Positions 25,344-35,834 of a DNA stretch of 64,000 nucleotides are shown in pieces. The notes beneath the pieces were generated by a model that did not search any database, was not told the DNA's origin, and saw only the letters and a list, made by a program, of their open reading frames with translations. The DNA is taken from positions 124,001 to 188,000 of the forward strand of contig NZ_WUCC01000002.1 in the NCBI RefSeq assembly GCF_009807095.1, in the 5' to 3' direction. This stretch comes from Rathayibacter sp. VKM Ac-2754 (lineage in GTDB: Bacteria; Actinomycetota; Actinomycetes; Actinomycetales; Microbacteriaceae). Position 1 is the stretch's first letter. Each line of letters begins with the position of its first letter. The position numbers and the translations under genes are program-made.

Positions 25344-27590
25344 GTGGAGACCTGGCCCGGAACCGCCTACCCCTTGGGCGCCACCTTCGACGGAAGCGGT
25401 ACGAACTTCGCCCTGTTCAGCGAGATCGCCGAACGTGTGGAGCTGTGCCTGTTCGACGAGGACGGCACCGAGACGCGCGTCGACGTGCTCGAGTCGGACG
25501 CGTACGTCTGGCACTGCTACCTGCCGCAGGTCCAGCCCGGCCAGAAGTACGGCTACCGCGTCCACGGACCGTACGACCCGGCCGAGGGCAAGCGCTGCAA
25601 CCCCAACAAGCTGCTGCTCGACCCGTACGCGAAGGCCGTCGCCGGCGAGATCGACTGGGACCAGTCGCTGTTCTCGTACACGTTCGGCGACCCGGACTCG
25701 ACCAACGACGAGGACTCGGCGGCCCACATGATGATGGGCGTCGTCATCAACCCGTTCTTCGACTGGGCCGGTGACCGACGCCCGCTCACCTCCTACGACA
25801 GCACCGTGATCTACGAGGCGCACGTCAAGGGACTCACCAAGACGCACCCCGACATCCCGGAGGAGCTCCGCGGCACGTACGCCGGAGTCGCCCACCCGGC
25901 GGTCATCGCGCACCTCAAGCACCTCGGCATCACGGCGATCGAGCTGATGCCGGTGCATCAGTTCGTGAACGACTCGACGCTGATCGACAAGGGCCTCTCG
26001 AACTACTGGGGCTACAACACCATCGGCTTCTTCGCGCCGCAGAACACCTACTCCTCGACCGGCGACAGCGGCCAGCAGGTGCAGGAGTTCAAGAGCATGG
26101 TGCGGGCGCTGCACGCGGCCGGCATCGAGGTCATCCTCGACGTGGTCTACAACCACACGGCCGAGGGCAACCACCTCGGGCCGACGCTGTCGTTCCGCGG
26201 GATCGACAACGACGCGTACTACCGCCTCGTCGACGACGACAAGCGCTACTACATGGACTACACCGGCACCGGCAACACGCTGAACGTGCGGCACCCGCAC
26301 TCGCTGCAGCTGATCATGGACTCGCTGCGCTACTGGGTGACCGAGATGCGCGTCGACGGCTTCCGGTTCGATCTCGCCTCGGCTCTGGCCCGCGAGTTCT
26401 ACGACGTCGACCGCCTCTCGACCTTCTTCGAGCTCGTGCAGCAGGACCCGGTGGTCTCGCAGGTCAAGCTGATCGCCGAGCCGTGGGACGTCGGCCCCGG
26501 CGGCTACCAGGTCGGCAACTTCCCGCCGCAGTGGACGGAGTGGAACGGCAAGTACCGCGACACCGTCCGCGACTTCTGGCGCGGCGAGCCCTCGACTCTC
26601 GGTGAGTTCGCCTCGCGGCTGACGGGATCGGCCGACCTCTACGCCCGCTCCGGCCGTCGCCCGGTCGCGTCGATCAACTTCGTCACCGCGCACGACGGCT
26701 TCACCCTCCGCGACCTGGTCTCCTACAACGAGAAGCACAACGACGCGAACGGTGAGAACGGCAACGACGGGGAGTCGCACAACCGCTCCTGGAACCACGG
26801 CGCCGAGGGCCCGACGGACGACCCGACGGTGCTCGGCCTGCGCGCGCGCCAGCAGCGCAACTTCCTCGCGACGATGCTGATCTCGCAGGGAGTCCCGATG
26901 ATCCTGCACGGCGACGAGCTCGGCCGCACGCAGAACGGCAACAACAACACCTACGCGCAGGACAGCGAGCTGACCTGGATCGACTGGACGACCGCGGACC
27001 GGCCCCTGGTCGAGTTCACGGCCGCGCTGATCCGCCTCCGCGCCGAGCACCCGACGTTCCGCCGCGGGCGGTTCTTCGACGGCCGCCCCGTGCTGCGCGG
27101 CACCGGGGAGCCCCTGCCCGACATCGTCTGGTTCAAGGCCGACGGCACCGAGATGACGCCGTCCGACTGGGATTCGGGTCTGGACCGCTCGGTCGGCATC
27201 TACCTGAACGGCAACGGGATCCGCGAGCGCGACGAGCGCGGCCAGCCGGTGATGGACGACAGCTTCCTGCTCTACTTCAACGCGGACGACGTCGACGTCG
27301 AGTTCACGATCCCGAGCGACGAGTACGCGCTCGCGTGGGCCGTCCTCGTCGACACCGCGGGAGCCGAGGCCGACTCGATCCCGCGCCCGGCCGGCGCGAT
27401 CCTGACGGTGCAGGCGAAGTCGCTCGTGATCCTGCAGGAGCACAGCGCACCCGAGCCCGAGGTCGACCACTCCGTGGCAGCCTCCCTCGCCTCGCAGGCC
27501 GCCACCTCGGCGATCCCGATCATCACCAGCCACATGAGCCCCCACGCGGAGTCGACCGACGCCGCGACCGCCCCTTCGACAGGAGCCTGA
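25344..27590 (+). CDS. glgX: Glycogen debranching enzyme GlgX
   Basis: A 748-residue GH13 debranching enzyme: N-terminal CBM48-like region ([20 protein letters not shown]), then GH13 motifs [23 protein letters not shown] (nucleophile), [13 protein letters not shown] (acid/base) and [10 protein letters not shown]. It removes alpha-1,6 branches left by phosphorylase, supplying linear maltodextrins to TreY. The GTG at 25344 has an AGAGGAG ribosome site, preferred over an upstream ATG. A ~45-residue C-terminal tail rich in Ala, Ser and Thr is beyond the usual fold. treY follows after 1 nt. Confidence 0.93.
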   Translation: METWPGTAYPLGATFDGSGTNFALFSEIAERVELCLFDEDGTETRVDVLESDAYVWHCYLPQVQPGQKYGYRVHGPYDPAEGKRCNPNKLLLDPYAKAVAGEIDWDQSLFSYTFGDPDSTNDEDSAAHMMMGVVINPFFDWAGDRRPLTSYDSTVIYEAHVKGLTKTHPDIPEELRGTYAGVAHPAVIAHLKHLGITAIELMPVHQFVNDSTLIDKGLSNYWGYNTIGFFAPQNTYSSTGDSGQQVQEFKSMVRALHAAGIEVILDVVYNHTAEGNHLGPTLSFRGIDNDAYYRLVDDDKRYYMDYTGTGNTLNVRHPHSLQLIMDSLRYWVTEMRVDGFRFDLASALAREFYDVDRLSTFFELVQQDPVVSQVKLIAEPWDVGPGGYQVGNFPPQWTEWNGKYRDTVRDFWRGEPSTLGEFASRLTGSADLYARSGRRPVASINFVTAHDGFTLRDLVSYNEKHNDANGENGNDGESHNRSWNHGAEGPTDDPTVLGLRARQQRNFLATMLISQGVPMILHGDELGRTQNGNNNTYAQDSELTWIDWTTADRPLVEFTAALIRLRAEHPTFRRGRFFDGRPVLRGTGEPLPDIVWFKADGTEMTPSDWDSGLDRSVGIYLNGNGIRERDERGQPVMDDSFLLYFNADDVDVEFTIPSDEYALAWAVLVDTAGAEADSIPRPAGAILTVQAKSLVILQEHSAPEPEVDHSVAASLASQAATSAIPIITSHMSPHAESTDAATAPSTGA

Positions 27591-27591
27591 C

Positions 27592-29904
27592 GTGCGACTG
27601 CCCGCTTCGACCTACCGACTGCAGATCCGCTCCGGCTTCGATCTCGACGAGGCGGCGCAGATCGCCGACTACGTGCGTGCCCTCGGCGCGGACTGGCTCT
27701 ACTTCTCGCCCCTCCTCACGGCGGAGCCCGGCTCCGACCACGGGTACGACGTCGTCGACCACGACTCCGTCGACCCCGCCCGCGGCGGTGCGGAGGGTCT
27801 CGCGCACGCCTCGGCGGCCGCCCGCAAGGAGGGGCTCGGCGTTCTGATCGACATCGTGCCCAACCACATGGGCGTCGCGACTCCGATCGAGAACGCGTGG
27901 TGGTGGGACCTGCTGAAGAACGGGACGTCGTCGCGCTACGCGAACGCGTTCGACATCGACTGGGAAGCGGGCGCCGGTCGCCTGCGCGTCCCGATCCTCG
28001 GCGACGGGGCTTCGGAGGGCGACAGTGACAGCGAGCTGGATGCGCTCGAGGTGGTCGGAGACGAGCTGCACTACTACGAGAACCGTCTGCCGATCGCTCC
28101 GGGGACGGTCGAGCCCGGCGACTCCGGCCGCACGGTGCACGCGCGGCAGAGCTACGAGCTGGTCAACTGGCGGCGCGCGGACGCCGAGCTCAACTACCGC
28201 CGCTTCTTCGCGGTGAACACCCTCGCGGCGATCGCGGTGGAGCGCCCCGAGGTGTTCGACGCGTCGCACCGCGAGATCATCCGGTGGTTCACCGAGGGGC
28301 TCGCCGACGGCCTCCGCGTCGACCACCCCGACGGTCTCGCCGACCCGGGGGGATACCTCGACGACCTGGCGCGCGCCATCGACGGCGCGCCGGTGTGGGT
28401 CGAGAAGATCCTCGAGGGCGACGAGCAGCTGCCCGCGCACTGGGCGACCGTGGGCACCACGGGCTACGACGCCCTGGCCGACGTGGACCGCATCCTGGTG
28501 GACCCCGACGCGCGTCCCGTCCTCGAGGGACTCGACGCCGAGCTCGCCGGCGGCGGTGCGCCCCTCGTGTGGGCCGACCTGATCCACGACACGAAGCGCG
28601 GCATCGCCGACGGGATCCTGCGCTCCGAGGTCCTCCGACTCGCCCGCCTGATCCCCGAGGTCGACGGGGCCGACGACGCCCTGGCGGAGCTCCTGGCGAC
28701 CTTCCCGGTCTACCGCAGCTACCTCCCCGCCGGGGCCGAGCACCTCGAGCACGCCCGCCGCGACGCCGTCCACCGCCGCCCCGAGATCGCGCCGGTCATC
28801 GATCGGGTCGCCGAGCTGCTCGGCGAGACCGGCAGCCCGGTCTCGATGCGGTTCCAGCAGACCTCGGGCATGGTCATGGCCAAGGGCGTCGAGGACACGG
28901 CGTTCTACCGCTACAGCCGGCTCACGTCGCTGAACGAGGTCGGCGCCGATCCGGACGAGTTCTCCATCGAGCTCGACGAGTTCCACCGCCGGCAGTCGGT
29001 GCGTCAGGCGTCGTTCCCCGCCTCGCTCACCACGCTGTCGACGCACGACACCAAGCGCGGCGAGGACACCCGGGCGCGCATCACCGCGCTGGCCGAGGAC
29101 CCGGAGGCGTGGGCGAGCACGCTGCGCGAGCTGCACCAGCTGGTGGGCTTCGGCGACGGGCCGATCGAGCACCTGCTCTGGGAGGCCGTCGTCGGCACCT
29201 GGCCCGCGACCCGCGAGCGCCTGCACGCCTACGCCGAGAAGGCGTCGCGCGAGGCCGACAGCTCGACGCACTGGACCGCTCCGGACGAGGCCTTCGAGAA
29301 GCGGATGCACGCCGCTGTCGACGCCGCGTTCGACGAGCCCGCCGTGCGCCGACTCGTCGAGGAGACCGTCACGCGGGTGAAGGCCGCCGGGTGGTCGAAC
29401 GGCCTCGCGGCGAAGCTCGTGCAGCTGACGGCTCCGGGAATCCCGGACGTCTACCAGGGCAGCGAGCTCTGGGAGACGTCGCTCGTCGATCCCGACAACC
29501 GGCGTCCGGTCGACTTCGGCGAGCGGCGCGCGCTGCTCGAGCGGATCGACGGGGGCTGGCTGCCGCCGATCGACGAGCAGGGTGGGGCCAAGCTGCTCGT
29601 CACCTCGCGCGCTCTGCGCCTGCGTCGCGACCGGCCGGAGCTCTTCACCCGCTACGTCCCGGTCTCGGTCGTCGGGCCGGCCGCGGACCACGCCATCGCC
29701 TTCGACCGCGGCGGCGCGCTGACCCTCGCGACGCGGCTCCCCGCGGGCCTCGTCTCGGCCGGTGGCTGGGGGGAGACCCTGGTCGTCCTGCCCGGACACC
29801 CCGTCGAGGACGTGCTCACCGGACGCACCTTCGCCGGGGGGCCGACGGCGGTGGCCGAGATCCTGGGTGATCTCCCGGTCGCCCTCCTCGCTCCCGTCGC
29901 CTGA
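27592..29904 (+). CDS. treY: Maltooligosyl trehalose synthase TreY
   Basis: A 770-residue GH13 enzyme that converts the reducing end of maltodextrins to a trehalosyl unit. The hallmark opening [34 protein letters not shown] and [14 protein letters not shown] (nucleophile Asp) are visible, along with [23 protein letters not shown] split across the middle of the protein as the TreY-specific block. A strong AGGAG overlaps the end of glgX, and GTG is one base beyond the glgX stop. It works directly with TreZ downstream. Confidence 0.96.
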   Translation: MRLPASTYRLQIRSGFDLDEAAQIADYVRALGADWLYFSPLLTAEPGSDHGYDVVDHDSVDPARGGAEGLAHASAAARKEGLGVLIDIVPNHMGVATPIENAWWWDLLKNGTSSRYANAFDIDWEAGAGRLRVPILGDGASEGDSDSELDALEVVGDELHYYENRLPIAPGTVEPGDSGRTVHARQSYELVNWRRADAELNYRRFFAVNTLAAIAVERPEVFDASHREIIRWFTEGLADGLRVDHPDGLADPGGYLDDLARAIDGAPVWVEKILEGDEQLPAHWATVGTTGYDALADVDRILVDPDARPVLEGLDAELAGGGAPLVWADLIHDTKRGIADGILRSEVLRLARLIPEVDGADDALAELLATFPVYRSYLPAGAEHLEHARRDAVHRRPEIAPVIDRVAELLGETGSPVSMRFQQTSGMVMAKGVEDTAFYRYSRLTSLNEVGADPDEFSIELDEFHRRQSVRQASFPASLTTLSTHDTKRGEDTRARITALAEDPEAWASTLRELHQLVGFGDGPIEHLLWEAVVGTWPATRERLHAYAEKASREADSSTHWTAPDEAFEKRMHAAVDAAFDEPAVRRLVEETVTRVKAAGWSNGLAAKLVQLTAPGIPDVYQGSELWETSLVDPDNRRPVDFGERRALLERIDGGWLPPIDEQGGAKLLVTSRALRLRRDRPELFTRYVPVSVVGPAADHAIAFDRGGALTLATRLPAGLVSAGGWGETLVVLPGHPVEDVLTGRTFAGGPTAVAEILGDLPVALLAPVA

Positions 29905-29949
29905 CCGCTTCCCCTTCCCCGTTCCTTCCGATCGACTCTGGAGATCTCC

Positions 29950-31749
29950 GTGAACAGCACGACCCACTACCGCCACGCCCTGCCGACGACGGGTCCCGAG
30001 CGGTTCGACGTCTGGGCGCCCGACGCCTCCTCCATCGAGCTCGTCCTCGGCGGAGGCAGCGCCGTGCCGATGGCCTCGAGCGGGGAGGACGGCTGGTGGC
30101 GCGTGACGGATCGGGTCGCGACCACGGGCGAGGTCGACTACGGCTACCGCATCGACGGGTCCGGTCCCTTCCCGGACCCGCGGTCGAGGCGACAGCCGAG
30201 CGGTGTCCACGAGCTGTCGCGGACGTTCGACCCGGCGGCGCACGAGTGGGCCGATCAGGCGTGGACCGGGCGCCAGCTCGCCGGTGCGGTCATCTACGAG
30301 CTGCACGTCGGGACGTTCACTCCCGAGGGCACGCTCGAGGCGGCGGCCGGCAAGCTCGAGCACCTGCGCTCGATCGGTGTCGACTTCGTCGAGATCCTTC
30401 CCGTGAACGCGGTGAACGGGACGCACAACTGGGGTTACGACGGAGTGCTCTGGTACGCCGTCCACGAGCCGTACGGCGGACCGGAGGCGTACCAGCGCTT
30501 CGTCGACGCCGCTCACCGCGCCGGGATCGGCGTCGTCCAGGACGTGGTGTACAACCACCTCGGCCCGAGCGGCAACTACCTCCCCGAGTTCGGCCCCTAC
30601 CTCAAGAGCGAGAAGGCCAACACCTGGGGCAGCTCCGTCAACCTCGACGGCCCCGGAGCCGACGTGGTGCGCGGCTACATCATCGACAACGCGCTGATGT
30701 GGCTCCGCGACTACCACGTCGACGCGCTGCGCCTGGACGCGGTGCACGCCCTCTCCGACGAGAGCGCGGTGCACGTGCTCGAGGAGATGGCGGCAGAGGT
30801 CGCCGTGCTGTCGGCGCACGTCGGTCGGCCGCTGACGCTGATCGCGGAGTCGGATCTGAACGACCCGAAGCTGATCACTCCGCGCGAGGCGGGGGGCTAC
30901 GGCCTCGACGCCCAGTGGAGCGACGACTTCCACCACGCCGTCCACGTCGCGCTCACGGGTGAGACGACCGGCTACTACGAGGACTTCGCTCCGCTCGGCG
31001 CTCTGGGGAAGGTGCTCACGCGCGGCTTCTTCCACGACGGGACCCTCTCGACCTTCCGCGGCCGTCACCACGGTCGCCCTGTCGATGTCGAGCACATGCC
31101 GACCTGGCGACTCGTCGTCTGCAGCCAGAACCACGACCAGATCGGCAACCGTGCGATCGGAGACCGGCTCACCGCGACCCTCGACGAGGGCCGGCTCGCC
31201 ATCGCCGCCGCGCTGACCCTGCTCGGCCCCTTCACCCCGATGCTCTTCATGGGCGAGGAGTGGGCGGCGTCGACGCCGTGGCAGTTCTTCACCTCGCACC
31301 CCGAGAAGGATCTGGGCGAGGCGACGGCGAAGGGTCGCATCGAGGAGTTCGCCCGGATGGGCTGGGACCCCGCCGTCGTCCCCGACCCGCAGGACCCCGA
31401 GACCTTCACGCGCTCGCGCCTCGACTGGTCGGAGGCCGAGGAGGGGCGTCACGCTCGCATCCTCGGCGTGTACCGCGAGCTCGCCGCCCTGCGCCGCCGC
31501 TTCCCCGAGTTGACAGACCCGCGCTTCGGCTCGGTCGAGGTCGCGCTCGACGAGCAGGCGCGCTGGCTGACCCTCGGACGCGGTCGCGTGACGATCGCGA
31601 TCAACGTCGGCGACGCCGCAGCCCGCGTCCCGCTGCCCGAGGTGGCGGAGTCGCTGCTCGGCGTGGGCGAGTACGCGGTGCAGCCCGGCGACACCGAGGT
31701 CGACCTCGGCGCCTCGTCGCTGCTGATCACCCTCGCCCGTCCCGTCTGA
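29950..31749 (+). CDS. treZ: Malto-oligosyltrehalose trehalohydrolase TreZ
   Basis: A 599-residue GH13 enzyme that releases trehalose from the product of TreY. An N-terminal beta domain ([15 protein letters not shown]) precedes the barrel; motifs are [24 protein letters not shown] (nucleophile), [10 protein letters not shown] (acid/base) and [28 protein letters not shown] is typical of TreZ. The GTG lies 45 nt after treY. It closes the glgX-treY-treZ operon and converges with the mutagenesis operon. Confidence 0.95.
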   Translation: MNSTTHYRHALPTTGPERFDVWAPDASSIELVLGGGSAVPMASSGEDGWWRVTDRVATTGEVDYGYRIDGSGPFPDPRSRRQPSGVHELSRTFDPAAHEWADQAWTGRQLAGAVIYELHVGTFTPEGTLEAAAGKLEHLRSIGVDFVEILPVNAVNGTHNWGYDGVLWYAVHEPYGGPEAYQRFVDAAHRAGIGVVQDVVYNHLGPSGNYLPEFGPYLKSEKANTWGSSVNLDGPGADVVRGYIIDNALMWLRDYHVDALRLDAVHALSDESAVHVLEEMAAEVAVLSAHVGRPLTLIAESDLNDPKLITPREAGGYGLDAQWSDDFHHAVHVALTGETTGYYEDFAPLGALGKVLTRGFFHDGTLSTFRGRHHGRPVDVEHMPTWRLVVCSQNHDQIGNRAIGDRLTATLDEGRLAIAAALTLLGPFTPMLFMGEEWAASTPWQFFTSHPEKDLGEATAKGRIEEFARMGWDPAVVPDPQDPETFTRSRLDWSEAEEGRHARILGVYRELAALRRRFPELTDPRFGSVEVALDEQARWLTLGRGRVTIAINVGDAAARVPLPEVAESLLGVGEYAVQPGDTEVDLGASSLLITLARPV

Positions 31750-31788
31750 GTCGCCGTCCCGCGGGGACGTCGCCGATCGCCACCGCCC

Positions 31789-32226
31789 TCACCGCACCGC
31801 CCCCGCGTACTCTCCTGTCGCGATGATGCGCACGCCGTCGTCGTGAACGAGCAGGAGGGCTCGCAGGGGGATCGCCCTGCGGTGGCAGGCGGCGGCGAGG
31901 TGCCGGGCGAGGACGCGGTCGGACTCGCCGAGGAAGGCCCGGCCGGGGCGCTCGAGCGCGAAGGCGAGCGCTCCGACGTCCTGATGGGCGACGGCCTTGG
32001 CGAGCGTCGCGACGATGCGCTCCGTCTTCTCCTCGTCGGGGTGCACGGGCAGGCCGTCGACCGGGTAGAGGATCGGCAGCTGGTAGCCGTCGCGGTCGAG
32101 GAAGAGCGGCCAGAGAGCCCTGCGGTAGGCGGGCCCGATCAGCGAGGAGACGCGGTCGCGCAGCTCGCGGTCCTCCACGAGGGGTGCGTCGATCGTCGTG
32201 GTGGGGACGTGGTCGGTGTGCGTCAT
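31789..32226 (-). CDS. Unknown protein, last gene of the imuA'-imuB-dnaE2 operon
   Basis: A 145-residue soluble protein that I do not recognise. It opens with MTHTDHVPTTTID, has a central segment GYQLPILYPVDGLPVHPDEEK, then AFALERPGRAFLGESDRVLA and a C-terminal stretch ALLLVHDDGVRIIATGEY. No catalytic or metal motif is clear. GAGGAAG before the ATG is a good ribosome site. It lies 59 nt after dnaE2 on the same strand, so it is probably induced with the mutasome and may assist it or regulate it; this is inferred only from position. Confidence 0.6.
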   Translation of the reverse strand: MTHTDHVPTTTIDAPLVEDRELRDRVSSLIGPAYRRALWPLFLDRDGYQLPILYPVDGLPVHPDEEKTERIVATLAKAVAHQDVGALAFALERPGRAFLGESDRVLARHLAAACHRRAIPLRALLLVHDDGVRIIATGEYAGAVR

Positions 32227-32285
32227 GGTGTCGCTTCCTCGTGGGTCGAGCTGTCGTCGGTGTGGTCGTCGTCGCGTGCGTGCGG

Positions 32286-35200
32286 TCATCGGAAGTTGCG
32301 GGACGTGGTTCGGGCGCCGAGCGTCAGCGCCTCGAAGCGGTCGGCGAGGAGGTTGGTCACGCCCTCGTCGGAGCGCTCGAGGATCCCTCTGACGAGCAGA
32401 GCGGGCGCCTCCCGGGCGATGCGCCGGTAGCGGTTCCATACTCCGACGGAACAGATCACGTTGAGGATCCCGTGCTCGTCCTCGAGGTTCATGAAGGTCA
32501 CTCCGCCGGCTGTGGAGGGACGTTGACGGTGGATCACGACCCCGCCGACCTCCACCCGGGTTCCGGAGGGCGTGCCCGGGAGATCGGCGGTCGACCGTGC
32601 TCCCCGGTCGCGCAGATCGCCGCGCAGGTGCCGGAGGGGGTGGTCGTCGGGGGAGATCCCCGTGGCCCAGAAGTCGAAGACGACGCGCTCCTGCGCCGAG
32701 AGCATCGGGAGCAGGGGAGGCTGAACGGCGACCACGGAGTCGGGGAGGAACTCCTCGCGGTCGGCGGACGCCGTCCCCGCCTCCCACAGCGCCTGTCGGC
32801 GGTCGAGTCCGAGCGAGTCGAACGCTCCGGCCGCGCCGAGCGCCTCGAGCTGACTCGCCGTGAGGCCCGCCCTTCGCGAGAGGTCGGCCATGCTCGCGTA
32901 CGGGCCGCCGCGCTCGCGCTCGGCGACGACGTGCTCGGCGAGGGCCGCTCCGATGCCCTTCACCTCGGCCAGCCCCAGTCGCACGAGGAAGCCGCCGTCG
33001 CGACGGTGGTCGTCGGTGTCGAACGGCTCGGAGCGGTCGAAGAGACCCGTCGGGGGCTGATCCGCCGCGAGGCAGCGGTCGTGGCCGAGGGGTGCGCCGT
33101 TCCGCCGGAGGGCGGGCCCGTCGGTGATCGCCTCGAGACCCGGGTGCGAGAGGGACAGGTTGACGTCGGGGGAGCCGATGCGCACTCCGTGCCGCCGGGC
33201 GTCGGCGACCAGCGTGTGCGGGGCGTAGAAGCCCATCGGCTGCGCGCGCAGCAGGGCGGCGGTGAAGGCGGCCGGGTAGTGCAGGCGCAGCCACGCGCTG
33301 GCGTAGACGAGCAGGGCGAAGCTGATCGCGTGGCTCTCGGCGAAGCCGAAGTTGGCGAAGGCCTGGATCCTGCGGTAGATGTCGTCCGCCACGTCGCCCG
33401 TGATCCCGTTGCGGGCCATGCCCTCGTAGAGGCGGCCGCGCAGGGTCTCGATCTTCTCGGTGCCCCGCTTGGAGCCCATCGCCCGGCGGAGCAGGTCGGC
33501 GTCCTCCGCGCTGCAGTCGCCGACGGCCACGGCGACCTGCATGAGCTGCTCCTGGAACAGCGGCACCCCGAGCGTGCGCTTGAGGGGCGTCACGAGGAGG
33601 GGGTGCTGGTAGCTGACCGGCTCCTCGCCGAGCTTGCGGCGGATGTAGGGGTGCACGGCGCCGCCCTGGATGGGACCTGGGCGGATCAGGGCGACCTCGA
33701 TCACCAGGTCGTAGAAGCGTCGCGGCTGCAGCCGGGGGAGCGTGCCCATCTGCGCCCGGCTCTCGACCTGGAAGACCCCGATGGAGTCGGCCCGGCAGAG
33801 CTGGTCGTAGACGCCCTTCTCCTCGCGGGGGATGGTCGAGAGGTCCCACTTCTCGCCGACGTGCTCGGCGACGAGGTCGAAGGTGTACTGCAGGGCGGCG
33901 AGCATCCCGAGGCCGAGGAGGTCGAACTTGACGAGCCCCATCCAGGCGCAGTCGTCCTTGTCCCACTGCAGGACCGTCCGCTTCTCCATCCGCGCGGGCT
34001 CGATCGGGCACACCTCGCCGACCGGCCGGTCGGTGAGCACCATGCCGCCCGAGTGGATGCCCAGGTGGCGGGGCGCCCCGAGGACGCGGGTCGACAGCGC
34101 GACGACGTCGTCGGGGATGTCGTGGTCGGCGCTGCTCTCGGTGATGGCTCCCCATCTCTCCACCTGCTTCGACCAGCCGTCCTGCTGGCCGGCGCTGTAG
34201 CCGAGCGCCTTCGCCATGTCGCGCACCGCGAACTTGGGCCGGTAGGTGATCACGTTCGCGACCTGGGCCGCGTTCAGCCGTCCGTACTTCTCGTAGACGT
34301 GCTGGATCACCTCCTCGCGCCGCTCGGAGTCGAAGTCGACGTCGATGTCGGGCTCCTCATCGCGGATGCTCGAGAGGAAGCGCTCGAAGGGGAGGTCGTA
34401 GAAGATCGAGTCCACCGCCGTGATGCCGAGGACGTAGCAGACCGCGGAGTTGGCGGCGGATCCCCGCCCCTGGCAGAGGATCCCCTTGCCCTTCGCGAAG
34501 TGGACGATGTCGTGCACGATCAGGAAGTAGCCGGGGAAGTCCTTGTCCTCGATGACAGCGAGCTCCTTGTCGAGGCGGTCGAGCACGTCCGAGTCGGCAC
34601 GCGGGTACTTCCGGGGCACGGCCTCGCGGACCAGCTCGCGCAGCCAGCTCATCGGCGTGTGACCCTCGGGGACCTCCTGACGAGGAAGCCGGGGCCGCAC
34701 CCGGCTCAGCTCGAAGGCGACCTCGTCCGCGACGCGGACCGTGTTCTCGACCGCACCGGGATAGCGCGCGAAGCGCTCGGCCATCTCGGCTCCGGAGCGC
34801 AGGTGCGCCCCTGCTGCTGCGGGAAGCCAGCCGTCCATCTCGTCGAGACTCCGTCGGGCGCGGACGGCCGCCAGCGCCGTCTGCAGCGGCCGGTCCTCCG
34901 GCCGGGCGTAGTGCACGTTGCCGGTGGCGACGAGGCGCAGCCGGAGGCGGCCGGCGATCTCGGCGAGCACGTCGTTGTGCAGGGAGGCGAGCGGGTCGCC
35001 GTGGTCGAAGAGCTCCACGAGGACGTTGGGGACGCCGAACAGGCGCACGAGCTCGCGCACCTCGTCCTCGGCCGCCGCCGCTCCCTCCGCGAGGAGGGCC
35101 TGGCGCACGCGGCCCTTCCTGCACCCGGTGAGCACGATCCAGTGCCCGTCGGCCGCGCGGGCGAGCTCGTCGAGGTCGTAGCTCGGCTTGCCCTTCTCGG

Positions 35201-35717
35201 CTCCGGCGAGCTGAGCGGTCGTGATCGCTCGCGCGAGGCGGTGGTAGCCCTCCTCGCGGCGTGCCAGGACGAGCAGGTGCGAGCCCTCCGGGTCGGCGAT
35301 GCCGTTCTGCGGGCTCCGCAGCCCGAGCGAGAGCTCGGCACCGAACGCGGTGCGCACGTCGTGACCCAGGGCTCTCTGCCCCTGTGCCGCCTCCGCCATC
35401 CGCACGATGCCGTAGAGGCCGTCGTGGTCGGTCAGGGCGAGGGTGTCGATCCCGAGTCGGACCGCCTCCTCGATCAGCTGCTCGGGGCGGCTGGCGCCGT
35501 CGAGAAAGCTGAAGTTGGAGTGGGCGTGCAGCTCGGCGTAGGGCACCTTCTCGGCGGGCGCCGTGACGTCGTCTGCCGAGGAGTAGGCGCCGCGCTTGTG
35601 CGACCAGGCGGGGCTGTCGCCTCCGTCGCCGCGGACGACGGTGCCGTCGGCGCGGCGACCGGTGGACAGGCGCCGTTCGAACTCCGACCAGGGGATCGGC
35701 GGGTTGTTCCAGCCCAT
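32286..35717 (-). CDS. dnaE2: Error-prone DNA polymerase DnaE2
   Basis: A 1143-residue C-family polymerase of the DnaE2 type. The PHP domain starts near residue 60 (YAELHAHSNFSFLDGAS), the palm contains the catalytic aspartates in PDIDVDFDSERRE, and the C-terminal OB domain has VEVGGVVIHRQRPSTAGG, a DnaE2-typical segment. It performs translesion synthesis and damage-induced mutagenesis with ImuA'/ImuB. The ATG has AAGGAG 4 nt upstream. It lies 117 nt after imuB, a gap filled by short tandem repeats. Confidence 0.96.
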   Translation of the reverse strand: MGWNNPPIPWSEFERRLSTGRRADGTVVRGDGGDSPAWSHKRGAYSSADDVTAPAEKVPYAELHAHSNFSFLDGASRPEQLIEEAVRLGIDTLALTDHDGLYGIVRMAEAAQGQRALGHDVRTAFGAELSLGLRSPQNGIADPEGSHLLVLARREEGYHRLARAITTAQLAGAEKGKPSYDLDELARAADGHWIVLTGCRKGRVRQALLAEGAAAAEDEVRELVRLFGVPNVLVELFDHGDPLASLHNDVLAEIAGRLRLRLVATGNVHYARPEDRPLQTALAAVRARRSLDEMDGWLPAAAGAHLRSGAEMAERFARYPGAVENTVRVADEVAFELSRVRPRLPRQEVPEGHTPMSWLRELVREAVPRKYPRADSDVLDRLDKELAVIEDKDFPGYFLIVHDIVHFAKGKGILCQGRGSAANSAVCYVLGITAVDSIFYDLPFERFLSSIRDEEPDIDVDFDSERREEVIQHVYEKYGRLNAAQVANVITYRPKFAVRDMAKALGYSAGQQDGWSKQVERWGAITESSADHDIPDDVVALSTRVLGAPRHLGIHSGGMVLTDRPVGEVCPIEPARMEKRTVLQWDKDDCAWMGLVKFDLLGLGMLAALQYTFDLVAEHVGEKWDLSTIPREEKGVYDQLCRADSIGVFQVESRAQMGTLPRLQPRRFYDLVIEVALIRPGPIQGGAVHPYIRRKLGEEPVSYQHPLLVTPLKRTLGVPLFQEQLMQVAVAVGDCSAEDADLLRRAMGSKRGTEKIETLRGRLYEGMARNGITGDVADDIYRRIQAFANFGFAESHAISFALLVYASAWLRLHYPAAFTAALLRAQPMGFYAPHTLVADARRHGVRIGSPDVNLSLSHPGLEAITDGPALRRNGAPLGHDRCLAADQPPTGLFDRSEPFDTDDHRRDGGFLVRLGLAEVKGIGAALAEHVVAERERGGPYASMADLSRRAGLTASQLEALGAAGAFDSLGLDRRQALWEAGTASADREEFLPDSVVAVQPPLLPMLSAQERVVFDFWATGISPDDHPLRHLRGDLRDRGARSTADLPGTPSGTRVEVGGVVIHRQRPSTAGGVTFMNLEDEHGILNVICSVGVWNRYRRIAREAPALLVRGILERSDEGVTNLLADRFEALTLGARTTSRNFR

Positions 35718-35770
35718 GGGGCTCCTTCGTCGGAATCGGGAGTGCGGAGTGTCGGGGTCGCAGTCTCGGA

Positions 35771-35820
35771 GTGCAGAGGTCCGGGAGTGCGGAGGTCCGG
35801 GAGTGCAGGGCAGTGCGGAT
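35771..35820. repeat. Degenerate 16-bp tandem repeats between imuB and dnaE2
   Basis: Two 16-bp units beginning GTGC (35771-35786 and 35787-35802) differ at one base; partial units with the same GTGC start continue at 35803 and 35813. Related GTGCGGA words occur just upstream. They fill the spacer between two genes of the SOS operon. Confidence 0.7.
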
Positions 35821-35834
35821 CCGGAGACGTGCGG

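Noticed and set aside
21567-27545. Very long open frames opposite real genes (also 27523-31452 minus, 32184-36512 plus, 2032-2940 plus upstream of the ABC-F start)
   Set aside because: They lie antisense to or upstream of clearly identified proteins, are rich in Arg, Asp, Gly and Val as expected from high-GC shadow frames, and show no domain motifs.
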